DNA from: Mojavia pulchra JT2-VF2
Lineage (GTDB): Bacteria > Cyanobacteriota > Cyanobacteriia > Cyanobacteriales > Nostocaceae
Direction of reading: 5' to 3'
DNA: 64,000 nucleotides
NCBI GenBank assembly: GCA_019359325.1
Contig: JAHHHN010000008.1
Coordinates: 248,001-312,000 of the forward strand
A program made the position numbers and the translations under genes. Shown piece by piece: positions 8,238 to 16,191 of the stretch (the stretch's first letter is position 1; each line of letters starts with the position of its first letter). The notes beneath the pieces are model-generated. The model saw only the letters and a program-made list of their open reading frames with translations. It ran no database searches and was not told the DNA's origin.

Positions 8238-9413
8238 ATGAAAATTTTAGTTGCTAGCCATACTTATATTGTAGACCTAAACTGTGAAAAGCTACGCGCT
8301 TTATCTCAACTAGAACCAGGAATTGAAGTGACGGTTGTTGTTCCCAAACGCTGGAAACCTGGTGGCGTGCAAAATAAAGTTATTGAAACTGAATACTGCG
8401 ATGAGGGAGCATTTAGAATAGTTCCAATTTATAATTTTAGCCAAAATCATCAAGGGCTTTTAACTTTTGGTAGCGATTTAATATCTTTATTGCAACAGTT
8501 TCGCCCAGAAATTATCCAGGTGGAGCAAGGTTCTAGAGCGCTGGCTTATACTCAGATGATTTTTTTAAATCAACTATTGAGATTAAAGGCAAAAAATATA
8601 TTTTTTACTTGGTGGAATTTACCATACGAGCTAAAATTCCCAGTTGCTTTATTAGAAAAATATAACCTAAAGCATAGCCACGGTATTATTTGCGGCAATC
8701 AGGATGGAGCAGAAATATTACAACAACGAGGATATCGAGGCCCTATTAAGGTAATGCCACAATTGGGTGTGGATGAACGCCTATTTGCTCCTCAACCTCA
8801 ACCTGAATTAGCTACTCAACTAGGAATTAAACCAAGCGATTTTGTAGTGGGATTTGTCGGTAGATTTGTCCAAGAGAAGGGGTTACTAACACTTTTACAG
8901 GCATTAGTAGCTTTGCAAGATAAACCTTGGAAATTACTACTGCTTGGGCGTGGCCCTTTGCATGAAGAACTAATTAAAATTGTAGCGCAAAACAATATTA
9001 AACAACGAGTAATAATTATTGAAAGTGTACCTCATGATGTAGTTCCTAAATATATAAATTTAATGAGTACTTTAGTACTGCCATCAGAAACAACTTATAA
9101 TTTTAAAACTTTGACTGCCGTTGGTTGGAAGGAGCAATTTGGGCACGTATTAATTGAGGCAATGGCTTGTAAAGTGCCAGTGATTGGTTCTAACTCTGGT
9201 GAAATTCCTTATGTAATTGGCGATGCTGGTTTAGTATTTCCTGAAGGTGATGTTAAAGCTCTTGCTAATTGCTTAACTCAACTAATAGAAAAACCAGATT
9301 TTGCAAATAATATTGGTGAAAGTGGTTATCAAAAAGCGCTGAATGAATATACAAATAAAGCATTAGCTCAACAACAATTAGAGTTTTACCAAAAAGTTGT
9401 TAGTAATCAGTAA
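8238..9413 (+). CDS. hpsO: Family 4 glycosyltransferase, HpsO type
   Basis: A 391-residue GT-B enzyme. The C-terminal half carries the donor-binding signatures GFVGRFVQEKGL (near 213) and the EX7E region in HVLIEAMACKVPVIG (near 305), both typical of retaining GT4 enzymes. The N-terminal half is the acceptor domain. It is 101 bases from the gene upstream and 49 bases from the next glycosyltransferase, all in one direction, so an operon with hpsL is likely. Which sugar it transfers cannot be read from the sequence. Confidence 0.72.
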   Translation: MKILVASHTYIVDLNCEKLRALSQLEPGIEVTVVVPKRWKPGGVQNKVIETEYCDEGAFRIVPIYNFSQNHQGLLTFGSDLISLLQQFRPEIIQVEQGSRALAYTQMIFLNQLLRLKAKNIFFTWWNLPYELKFPVALLEKYNLKHSHGIICGNQDGAEILQQRGYRGPIKVMPQLGVDERLFAPQPQPELATQLGIKPSDFVVGFVGRFVQEKGLLTLLQALVALQDKPWKLLLLGRGPLHEELIKIVAQNNIKQRVIIIESVPHDVVPKYINLMSTLVLPSETTYNFKTLTAVGWKEQFGHVLIEAMACKVPVIGSNSGEIPYVIGDAGLVFPEGDVKALANCLTQLIEKPDFANNIGESGYQKALNEYTNKALAQQQLEFYQKVVSNQ

Positions 9414-9462
9414 TTAAAATTTAATCATCAATAAAAATAACATATACTGACAACTAAAAAAT

Positions 9463-10650
9463 ATGCGAATTTTGCACATAGTTCCTTCAATTTCTTTAAT
9501 TTATGGCGGCCCCAGTCAAATGGTATTAGGACTAGCTCCCGCTTTAGCAAAAGAGGGAGTAGAAGTTACTGTTATCACAACCGATAGTAATGGCGATACT
9601 GGACAAAAATCCTTGGATGTGCCGTTAAATGAACCAGTGAAACAAGATGGTTATGAAATAATTTATTTCCGTTGCGCTCCATTTCGCCGTTACAAGTTTT
9701 CGCTGGAGTTAATCCAGTGGCTAAAACGTCACGCTTGTGAGTTTGATCTAGCCCATATTCATGCTTTATTCTCTCCTGTAAGTAGTGCCGCTGCAATTGT
9801 GTGTCGTCAGCAAAAGCTACCTTATATTTTGCGTCCTTTGGGAACTCTCGATCCAGCTGATTTATGCAAGAAAAAGCAATTGAAACAGCTTTATGTTGCA
9901 ATGCTGGAACGGCGAAATTTAGCAGGTGCGGCGGCGATTCATTTTACCAGTGTTCAAGAGGCAAAAATATCAAACCGTTTTGGTGTAGCTACGCAGGATT
10001 TGGTGATTCCTTTGGGTGTGATTCCCCAACAATCTTCTGTTACAGAAACAAGAAGTATGTTACAAAGCCAGCGGGGAATTTCAAGCGATGTGCCTATAGT
10101 ATTATTTATGTCGCGGATTGACCCAAAAAAAGGGTTGAATTTGTTGATTCCAGCATTAGAAAAGTTGTTATTGATGGGTTGTAATTTTCACTTTGTGTTG
10201 GCTGGGACAAATCCCCAAGATCCAGATTATGAACAAAAAATTACATTCCAGATCCAAAATTCACCATTGCGATCGCACACTACAATTACAGGCTTTGTTA
10301 CAGGTGAATTAAAAACTAGTTTATTACAAGCTGCTGATTTATTTGTCTTGCCTTCCTACTATGAAAATTTTGGTATTGCTGTAGCTGAGGCAATGGTAGC
10401 AGGAACACCTGTGGTGATTTCTGACCAGGTGCATATTTGTCATCAGGTGAGTGAAAGCCAGTCGGGGTGGGTAGGCGCAACAGATGTGCAAGCACTAGTA
10501 AATTTATTGCAAGAAGCTTTACAAAATCCCCAAGAACGCCAGCGACGGGGATTAAATGCCCAAAAATACGCATTGCAACATTACAGCTGGAATGCGATCG
10601 CTCGTCAAACTATCTCTGCATACAAGCAAATCTTAACTGTAATTGAGTAA
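9463..10650 (+). CDS. hpsP: Family 4 glycosyltransferase, HpsP type
   Basis: A 395-residue GT-B enzyme. It starts with the acceptor-domain motif IVPSISLIYGGPSQM, which is common in GT4 enzymes that act on polyprenol-linked sugars. The donor motifs MSRIDPKKGLNLL (near 215) and ENFGIAVAEAMVAGTPV (near 302) are intact. It is the last gene of the polysaccharide operon; about 137 bases separate it from the peroxiredoxin gene, which has its own leader. It is clearly a different subgroup from the GT4 upstream, so the two probably add different sugars. Confidence 0.72.
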   Translation: MRILHIVPSISLIYGGPSQMVLGLAPALAKEGVEVTVITTDSNGDTGQKSLDVPLNEPVKQDGYEIIYFRCAPFRRYKFSLELIQWLKRHACEFDLAHIHALFSPVSSAAAIVCRQQKLPYILRPLGTLDPADLCKKKQLKQLYVAMLERRNLAGAAAIHFTSVQEAKISNRFGVATQDLVIPLGVIPQQSSVTETRSMLQSQRGISSDVPIVLFMSRIDPKKGLNLLIPALEKLLLMGCNFHFVLAGTNPQDPDYEQKITFQIQNSPLRSHTTITGFVTGELKTSLLQAADLFVLPSYYENFGIAVAEAMVAGTPVVISDQVHICHQVSESQSGWVGATDVQALVNLLQEALQNPQERQRRGLNAQKYALQHYSWNAIARQTISAYKQILTVIE

Positions 10651-10693
10651 TTAATTTAGCTACTTTAGGAGAAATTACATAGTTTAAAATTTT

Positions 10694-10739
10694 ATGACAA
10701 GCCGCTTAATCCGATAGGCGAACCGGAGCTTTATGTCAT
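10694..10739 (+). promoter_or_regulatory. Possible structured leader of the peroxiredoxin gene
   Basis: ATGACA (10694-10699) pairs with TGTCAT (10734-10739). Just inside, AAGC can pair with GCTT, and the core contains further short G/C pairings (CCG with CGG). It lies 48 bases before the peroxiredoxin ATG. It does not match any riboswitch consensus I know. Confidence 0.3.
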
Positions 10740-10787
10740 GATTGGTAGTAAGATACATAATGCTTTTCTAACTACAGGGAATCCCTC

Positions 10788-11426
10788 ATGACTCTCCGTC
10801 TTGGTGATACAGTACCCAACTTTACGCAAGCCTCAACACACGGCGACATAAATTTTTACGAATGGGCAGGTGACAGCTGGGTAGTGCTGTTTTCACACCC
10901 TGCCGATTTTACACCTGTTTGCACCACTGAATTAGGCGCAGTTGCCAAGCTCAAACCAGAATTTGACAAGCGCAATGTCAAAGCGATCGCCCTCAGCGTT
11001 GATGATGTAGAATCCCATAAAGGATGGGTGGGCGATATCGAAGAAACACAAAGTACTACTCTCAACTACCCAATTTTGGCAGATGCAGATCGTAAAGTCT
11101 CTGACCTTTATGATATGATCCACCCCAACGCCAACGCAGCGGTAACAGTGCGATCGGTTTTCGTTATCGACCCCAATAAGAAACTCCGCCTCTCTTTCAC
11201 CTACCCCCCTAGCACCGGACGCAACTTTGATGAACTGTTGCGGGTAATTGATTCTCTGCAACTGACTGATAACTACAGCGTGGCTACACCAGCTGACTGG
11301 AAAGATGGGGATAAGGTTGTAATTGTCCCCTCACTCAAAGATCCAGAAGTGCTGAAGGAGAAATTCCCCAAAGGTTACGAGGAAGTAAAACCCTACTTGC
11401 GGTTAACTCCTCAACCCAACAAGTAA
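10788..11426 (+). CDS. 1-Cys peroxiredoxin (Prx6 type)
   Basis: A 212-residue peroxiredoxin that reduces hydrogen peroxide and organic peroxides. The peroxidatic cysteine is Cys45 in DFTPVCTTELG. It is the only cysteine in the protein, which defines the 1-Cys class, so an external thiol must resolve the sulfenic acid. The C-terminal extension typical of Prx6 (ATPADWKDGDKVVIVPS) is present. It stands alone between the polysaccharide operon and a Uma2 gene remnant, with a strong terminator after it. In cyanobacteria this class is often raised by light and oxidative stress, but no specific operator is visible here. Confidence 0.92.
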   Translation: MTLRLGDTVPNFTQASTHGDINFYEWAGDSWVVLFSHPADFTPVCTTELGAVAKLKPEFDKRNVKAIALSVDDVESHKGWVGDIEETQSTTLNYPILADADRKVSDLYDMIHPNANAAVTVRSVFVIDPNKKLRLSFTYPPSTGRNFDELLRVIDSLQLTDNYSVATPADWKDGDKVVIVPSLKDPEVLKEKFPKGYEEVKPYLRLTPQPNK

Positions 11427-11452
11427 GTTTGATTAAAATATTTTATACATTA

Positions 11453-11492
11453 GACGCAAAGGCGCAAAGTTATATCTTCGCGTCTTTTTTTT
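11453..11492 (+). terminator. Intrinsic terminator after the peroxiredoxin gene
   Basis: GACGC (11453-11457) and GCGTC (11480-11484) bracket an internal AAAGGCGCAAAG stretch, and eight T residues follow at 11485-11492. The sequence also resembles a short repeat found between many Nostoc genes. Confidence 0.6.
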
Positions 11493-11533
11493 CTTAGCGT
11501 CAGAATAAAAGTAAAAGTCAATCTGGTAGGATT

Positions 11534-11629
11534 ATGCTTTCATCCCCTTTGGTGTTGCAACTTCCGCCATCAATGCAAATGACAGACGAACAATTCTTTG
11601 AGTTCTGTCAGGTTAATCGTGATTTATAA
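11534..11629 (+). pseudogene. N-terminal remnant of a Uma2-family endonuclease gene
   Basis: The frame reads MLSSPLVLQLPPSMQMTDEQ and stops after 31 codons at TAA 11627-11629. This is the usual N-terminus of Uma2 (DUF820) restriction-like proteins, which are about 190 residues long, so only the first sixth remains. The 59 bases from 11502, covering its leader and first codons, are repeated almost unchanged at 18504-18562 on the far side of the dynamin block. Confidence 0.7.
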
Positions 11630-11679
11630 ATTTGTACCTCACTGAGCTGTAAAACGCTATATATAAACCTATCCAGCAT

Positions 11680-13917
11680 TCAAGAATTGAATTTATCTGT
11701 CAAAATCTTATAAGCTTCATTTACCAACCGCATTTTATCTTGAGCTTGTTTTTGTAATTGCGGCTGATTAACAAATAAATCTGGATGCCATTTTTTTACC
11801 AAATTTCGATAAGCCTGTTTTATCTCAGCAAATGACACATTTGGTTGCAATCCTAAAAAGCTATAAGCGCGAGCAATCTTGTCTTTTTCTGCTTGGCTTT
11901 TGGGTTGGTGAGGTGGTTTGTTGTTTTGGTTTGTAGTATTTTTACTAGCTTGAGAACCAGGAGAACGCATTTCTGTTTTCATCCGCGCTATTTCTTCATC
12001 AAGTTCCCAATTACGAAATTTTGCCTCCAACTCTTCTGGGCTGGGAGTAGAGGAAGCTTTGGGAGGTGGTGGTGGAGATGTGTTGACACGGTGAGTGGAA
12101 GAAGTTTGGGAACTGGTAGAAGTGCGATATGTCGATGAGCCTGAAACATTCACCTTCTCTTCTACTTTTGAATAACTTTTTTGTTCTTTGTTTCCTGGCG
12201 GGGAATATTCTGTATATTTTGGTGTTTCTTGATAAGGTTGATAATTTGAAGATATCTTTGCTTTTTCTAATTCTTGCAGCAATTGGTTAAAACTACTTTG
12301 TAATTGCTGTAAAGATTCCCGTTTTTGAGCAATTTCGATTGGCTCTTTACTGACTTCAAAACGGATTATTCTTTTTGATTTTTGCTCATATTCAGCTAGA
12401 ATTGATAATCCTTGACTGCTCAAGCGAGAAAAATAATCTTCAGTTGCGGCTATACAAATTTTAGCAACTTGTTGATCATAAGATTCGTTCGCTGATTTTT
12501 CTTCTGAATTTTGAATATTTTTGTTCAATAAATAAGAAATACTACCAACAACAGCTGCTCCGACAGGGCCACCCAATAACCAACCAATACCACCACCAAC
12601 TGCTACTGCACTAGTTTCACTCAAATCATTGCTATTGCTTGGCTTGGGAGGTAGCGTTATTTGTGGTTCGCTAGGCCAGGGAATTATTAAATCTTCAGGT
12701 AGTTCTTCTCGAAAAAACTCGTATGCTTGATAAAGCCATTTCATCACGGCTAGATGTAACTCTATGAAGTCTTTTTTTAAAGTATCTGTTTGCCAAGATT
12801 TAAAATTATTTTCTGCGAGTGCTACTGTGGCATCAGTTTGATATTTTTTAAGTAGTTTAGATAAATCTAGCCAATTGCGTAAATCTGCAACACTATTAGT
12901 AAAGCCTTGTTGAATTAAGTTGACAGCTTTTTGTTTGATTTCAATTTTGGCGTTGTGTTTCTGATCAAAAGAATTAATTTCGTTAGCGAGAGGGTCAATT
13001 TTAGCTTTTAATGATAATTGAATTTGAGAGGCGATCGCCTGCACTCTAGGCAACCTTACACTCCCACGATTTTGTTGTAAAATACCCACAATATTTTGCA
13101 AAGCTGCTTCAAAAGCAGCTAAACCGCTACTAGTGGCTGTAGCCGTATCACCTTTGAGTCTTGCTCTTAACGCAGGTAAAGCATCAACGCGATACAAATT
13201 ACTAAAACCCGGTGGTAATTCGGCGCGAAAACTTTCAGCAACAAACCGCAGCCGATTATGAACTTGCTGTTGTTCTTCTGATTCGAGTAAGTTAATAAAA
13301 TTAGCAACAAGAATAACTGTTTTAATATCCCGATCTAATAGCCAATCTCGCAAGTTTTCTCGCTCACCCAAAGTCATTAACTTGCGTGAATCTAGCAATT
13401 GCACTACTAAATCTGCACTTAAAAGGCGATCGCGTACTAAACTATCTTGTTCTTCTCTATCATTTGTACCTGGTAAATCCAAAAATTCTACACCCGTGTC
13501 TAAAAAAGGATGTGGACAAAAAACTTCTACAGATGCTACATCTTTCCGCATCTGCCTGTTACCATCAAGAATGGCAAATTGTTGTAAAATTTCTGTGCCA
13601 CTGTGATAAATTTCTGTACCATCTACCAACATGATGCGAGTTCGTATATCAGTACCATACTTGACAGTAATCGCAGCACCTGTAGTCGGAATCAAATCAA
13701 TAGGTAAAGTACGATTTCCCAGTATGGCATTCAGCAACGTAGACTTGCCATGATTAAAAGGCCCAAATACTGCAATCTGAAAGTTGGGATTAGCTAAATA
13801 CTTAAAGATAGTAGTGATATCTTGATGCAGTTGTGATTTGCTGTCTAAATTTAATAATGTAGATGCAGATTTAAGTGCATCTGCTAATTCTCTGTAACTC
13901 TCATTTACTTGCTGCAT
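11680..13917 (-). CDS. Dynamin-like GTPase with a C-terminal J domain
   Basis: A 745-residue protein. Residues 45-290 are a dynamin-family GTPase with P-loop GPFNHGKST at 52-60 and switch-2 DLPGTND near 146. Long helices follow, then a glycine-rich hydrophobic hairpin (GGGIGWLLGGPVGAAVVG) near 445-470 that should insert into membrane. A Ser/Thr/Pro-rich linker (about 580-640) leads to a complete J domain (about 678-745) with the HPD motif at 711-713. The J domain would recruit Hsp70 (DnaK). Dynamin tubulates or fuses membranes, and the fusion suggests chaperone-driven disassembly of its polymer; that is inference. It is the last gene of a three-gene minus-strand block with a TPR protein and BDLP. 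I know of no well-studied protein with this arrangement. Confidence 0.85.
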   Translation of the reverse strand: MQQVNESYRELADALKSASTLLNLDSKSQLHQDITTIFKYLANPNFQIAVFGPFNHGKSTLLNAILGNRTLPIDLIPTTGAAITVKYGTDIRTRIMLVDGTEIYHSGTEILQQFAILDGNRQMRKDVASVEVFCPHPFLDTGVEFLDLPGTNDREEQDSLVRDRLLSADLVVQLLDSRKLMTLGERENLRDWLLDRDIKTVILVANFINLLESEEQQQVHNRLRFVAESFRAELPPGFSNLYRVDALPALRARLKGDTATATSSGLAAFEAALQNIVGILQQNRGSVRLPRVQAIASQIQLSLKAKIDPLANEINSFDQKHNAKIEIKQKAVNLIQQGFTNSVADLRNWLDLSKLLKKYQTDATVALAENNFKSWQTDTLKKDFIELHLAVMKWLYQAYEFFREELPEDLIIPWPSEPQITLPPKPSNSNDLSETSAVAVGGGIGWLLGGPVGAAVVGSISYLLNKNIQNSEEKSANESYDQQVAKICIAATEDYFSRLSSQGLSILAEYEQKSKRIIRFEVSKEPIEIAQKRESLQQLQSSFNQLLQELEKAKISSNYQPYQETPKYTEYSPPGNKEQKSYSKVEEKVNVSGSSTYRTSTSSQTSSTHRVNTSPPPPPKASSTPSPEELEAKFRNWELDEEIARMKTEMRSPGSQASKNTTNQNNKPPHQPKSQAEKDKIARAYSFLGLQPNVSFAEIKQAYRNLVKKWHPDLFVNQPQLQKQAQDKMRLVNEAYKILTDKFNS

Positions 13918-13968
13918 ATTTACTTATTATCGTGGCTGTGCTTTGTTTTTTGAATAGCTTTTTAATAT

Positions 13969-15855
13969 TTATAATTCTCTACAACCTTTAAAATAATAGT
14001 AATAATCGTCATTATCCAAATCTTCTAAATAGCCATAATCTAAGTCTCTATCATAGTATTCTGTATAACTATTTGTATTAATTGATAAATTATCATAGTC
14101 ATCTTCATCTTCTTCATCGGAATGATTAATCATCGATTCTAATTGATGATTATTGATCTTCTCTAAATTATTCGATGAATATAACAATTTTTTCAATTTC
14201 CTAGCTTGTTTAGATGCAGCGAGCTTTGGATTAAGTTTTAATGCTTGATTATAATCATTAACCGCTCTTTGCATATCACCTATTTTATAATATGCAAAAC
14301 TTCGATTAAAATATGTTATGCTGTCTTTATAATCAATGTTTATTGCTGAAGTATAATCTTTAATTGCACCCTTGATGTCTCTAAGTTTGTAACGGGCTGT
14401 ACCACGCTTTGCAAAAGCTACTGCTAGATGAGGATTTAGGCTAATAGCATCTGTATAATCTGCAATGGAACCCTCTTTATCTCCTATAGCATAACGAGCA
14501 TAAGCACGGTTAAGGTAATATTCATAATTCTTGTTATTTATATTAATAGCTTGAGTGTAGTCGTAAATTGCTTTATTTTTATCTCCAATTTTAAAATGTT
14601 TTATACCACGTAAATAATAAGCATTATCACAGTTTGGATGAATTCTAATCGCTTCACTGTAGTCATCAATTCCTCCTTGTGTATCTCCAAGATTAGAACG
14701 AGAAGTACCTCGCTCCAAGTAAAATATATAAAAATGAGGATTTAATTTTATAGACTCAGTATAATCTTTAATTGCTTCTTGAATTTCTCCAAGGGCATCA
14801 CGAGTAATACCACTATAATAATAAGTTAAAGCAGAACTTTTTTTAAGAATGCTTATAGAATATTTGAAATCTTCAATGGCTTTCTGTTTGTCATTTAGTG
14901 CATAAAGAGTAAGACCTCTATTGTTATATGCTTTATATTCATCTGGTTTCATCAAAATAACAGTATCAAAATCCTGAATTGCCAATTGATAATCTTGATT
15001 TTCATAAAATGAAAGCCCTCTCCAAAAATAACCATCTACAAAATATGGATTCAATTCCAATGCTTGATTATAGTAAGTAGTAGCAGTTTGGTATTGCTTT
15101 TGTTTGTGATAAGAATTAGCAAGATTGAAATATTCAATAGCTAATTTAGCAAATTGATTGTTTGTATAATTATTTACAAAGCTGTTAGCATCCTGGGTTG
15201 CTACTTCTTTGTTAGGATGACATTCAACTCCTTGTTCTAATTTTGAATTTTTTTTACATGAGATTAAATTTTCTAAATAGCTATATAATCCACCAGCATA
15301 TAACAAGTTTTCTATATTTAGACTAGCTTTAGCATCCGTTAATACAATCATATTAGTCGGAATAAAACCAGCTAATATCAGATTATATATAGGTTGTGCT
15401 TCACTAATCTCTTCTTGTATCAAAATACAGACTAAAATAGCATTTTTACTAATTTCTTCTTGAGTAATTGACCATTTTACAGTATCAAATCTACCATATC
15501 TTGCTTTAACTTGGATACCGATAGATGAATCAGATGTTAGTGTAAAATCTACTTTGCCGTCACCATTTACTTTTGTTTCATAGTCAACTTCAGTAACAAA
15601 TTCAGCTAAACGAGTTTTTATAACTTCCTCTCCTAACTTTCCTTTCATATTGTTAATGAAGTAATTTTTAGGGTCGTTTGGTCTATATTTTTTAACCATT
15701 TCCCAGCAGAAGTCTCGTAAATGGCTTAAACTGTCACCACCAATAACTGTCAATTCGCTATGTTGACCTTTTATCTCACAATTAAGTAAGTATTTAGATT
15801 GCAACCTTTGAATAAAATCAAATTGCTGTGCTTTGAGTAAGTTTGTCCATTCCAT
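13969..15855 (-). CDS. DUF4365-like nuclease-fold domain fused to TPR repeats
   Basis: A 628-residue protein. Residues about 70-160 look like a DUF4365/Mrr-type PD-(D/E)XK fold: KGKLGEEV near 71, D103 in GKVDFTL, and the QVK triad at 115-117. From about 237 to 575 there are nine TPR units, each close to the 34-residue pattern with alternating RG..Y and AI.DY..AI..NP. The C-terminal 50 residues are extremely acidic and tyrosine-rich. The TPR array would bind a partner and the N-terminal domain may cleave nucleic acid. It lies between two dynamin genes in the same direction, 51 bases from the J-domain dynamin. The nuclease assignment is from motif spacing only. Confidence 0.7.
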   Translation of the reverse strand: MEWTNLLKAQQFDFIQRLQSKYLLNCEIKGQHSELTVIGGDSLSHLRDFCWEMVKKYRPNDPKNYFINNMKGKLGEEVIKTRLAEFVTEVDYETKVNGDGKVDFTLTSDSSIGIQVKARYGRFDTVKWSITQEEISKNAILVCILIQEEISEAQPIYNLILAGFIPTNMIVLTDAKASLNIENLLYAGGLYSYLENLISCKKNSKLEQGVECHPNKEVATQDANSFVNNYTNNQFAKLAIEYFNLANSYHKQKQYQTATTYYNQALELNPYFVDGYFWRGLSFYENQDYQLAIQDFDTVILMKPDEYKAYNNRGLTLYALNDKQKAIEDFKYSISILKKSSALTYYYSGITRDALGEIQEAIKDYTESIKLNPHFYIFYLERGTSRSNLGDTQGGIDDYSEAIRIHPNCDNAYYLRGIKHFKIGDKNKAIYDYTQAININNKNYEYYLNRAYARYAIGDKEGSIADYTDAISLNPHLAVAFAKRGTARYKLRDIKGAIKDYTSAINIDYKDSITYFNRSFAYYKIGDMQRAVNDYNQALKLNPKLAASKQARKLKKLLYSSNNLEKINNHQLESMINHSDEEDEDDYDNLSINTNSYTEYYDRDLDYGYLEDLDNDDYYYYFKGCREL

Positions 15856-16191
15856 TTGATAAATTCGTCGTTATTTATAAAAACCTATAATTATTGTTCC
15901 CAATTAAATATTAAAAGTTACAGAATAAGAAAATTTATAAATTACTAAATTTCACTCATAATTAACAAAGGAATCCATAAATAATTAGTAATTACGCATC
16001 ACAAAAAGCGTAGACGCGTAACGGAAAACCACTGGTTACCACAAGAAGTATAAATAATTAAGGCTTTAAAGCGGTGATTGTGTGATTTATAAATACTAAG
16101 GTAGTATAAATAAATTATAAATACATTAGTATTCATTTCAAAAATTGTGGGTAATTTCTAGATTAATTTAACAAGATTGTATGGATATAGA
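15856..16191. other. Gene-free AT-rich spacer
   Basis: 336 bases between the TPR gene and the BDLP gene. Very AT-rich, with one small GC-richer patch near 16006-16040 (GCGTAGACGCGTAACGG) like the short repeats dispersed in Nostoc genomes. It probably holds the promoter of the TPR gene. No open frame is convincing. Confidence 0.5.
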
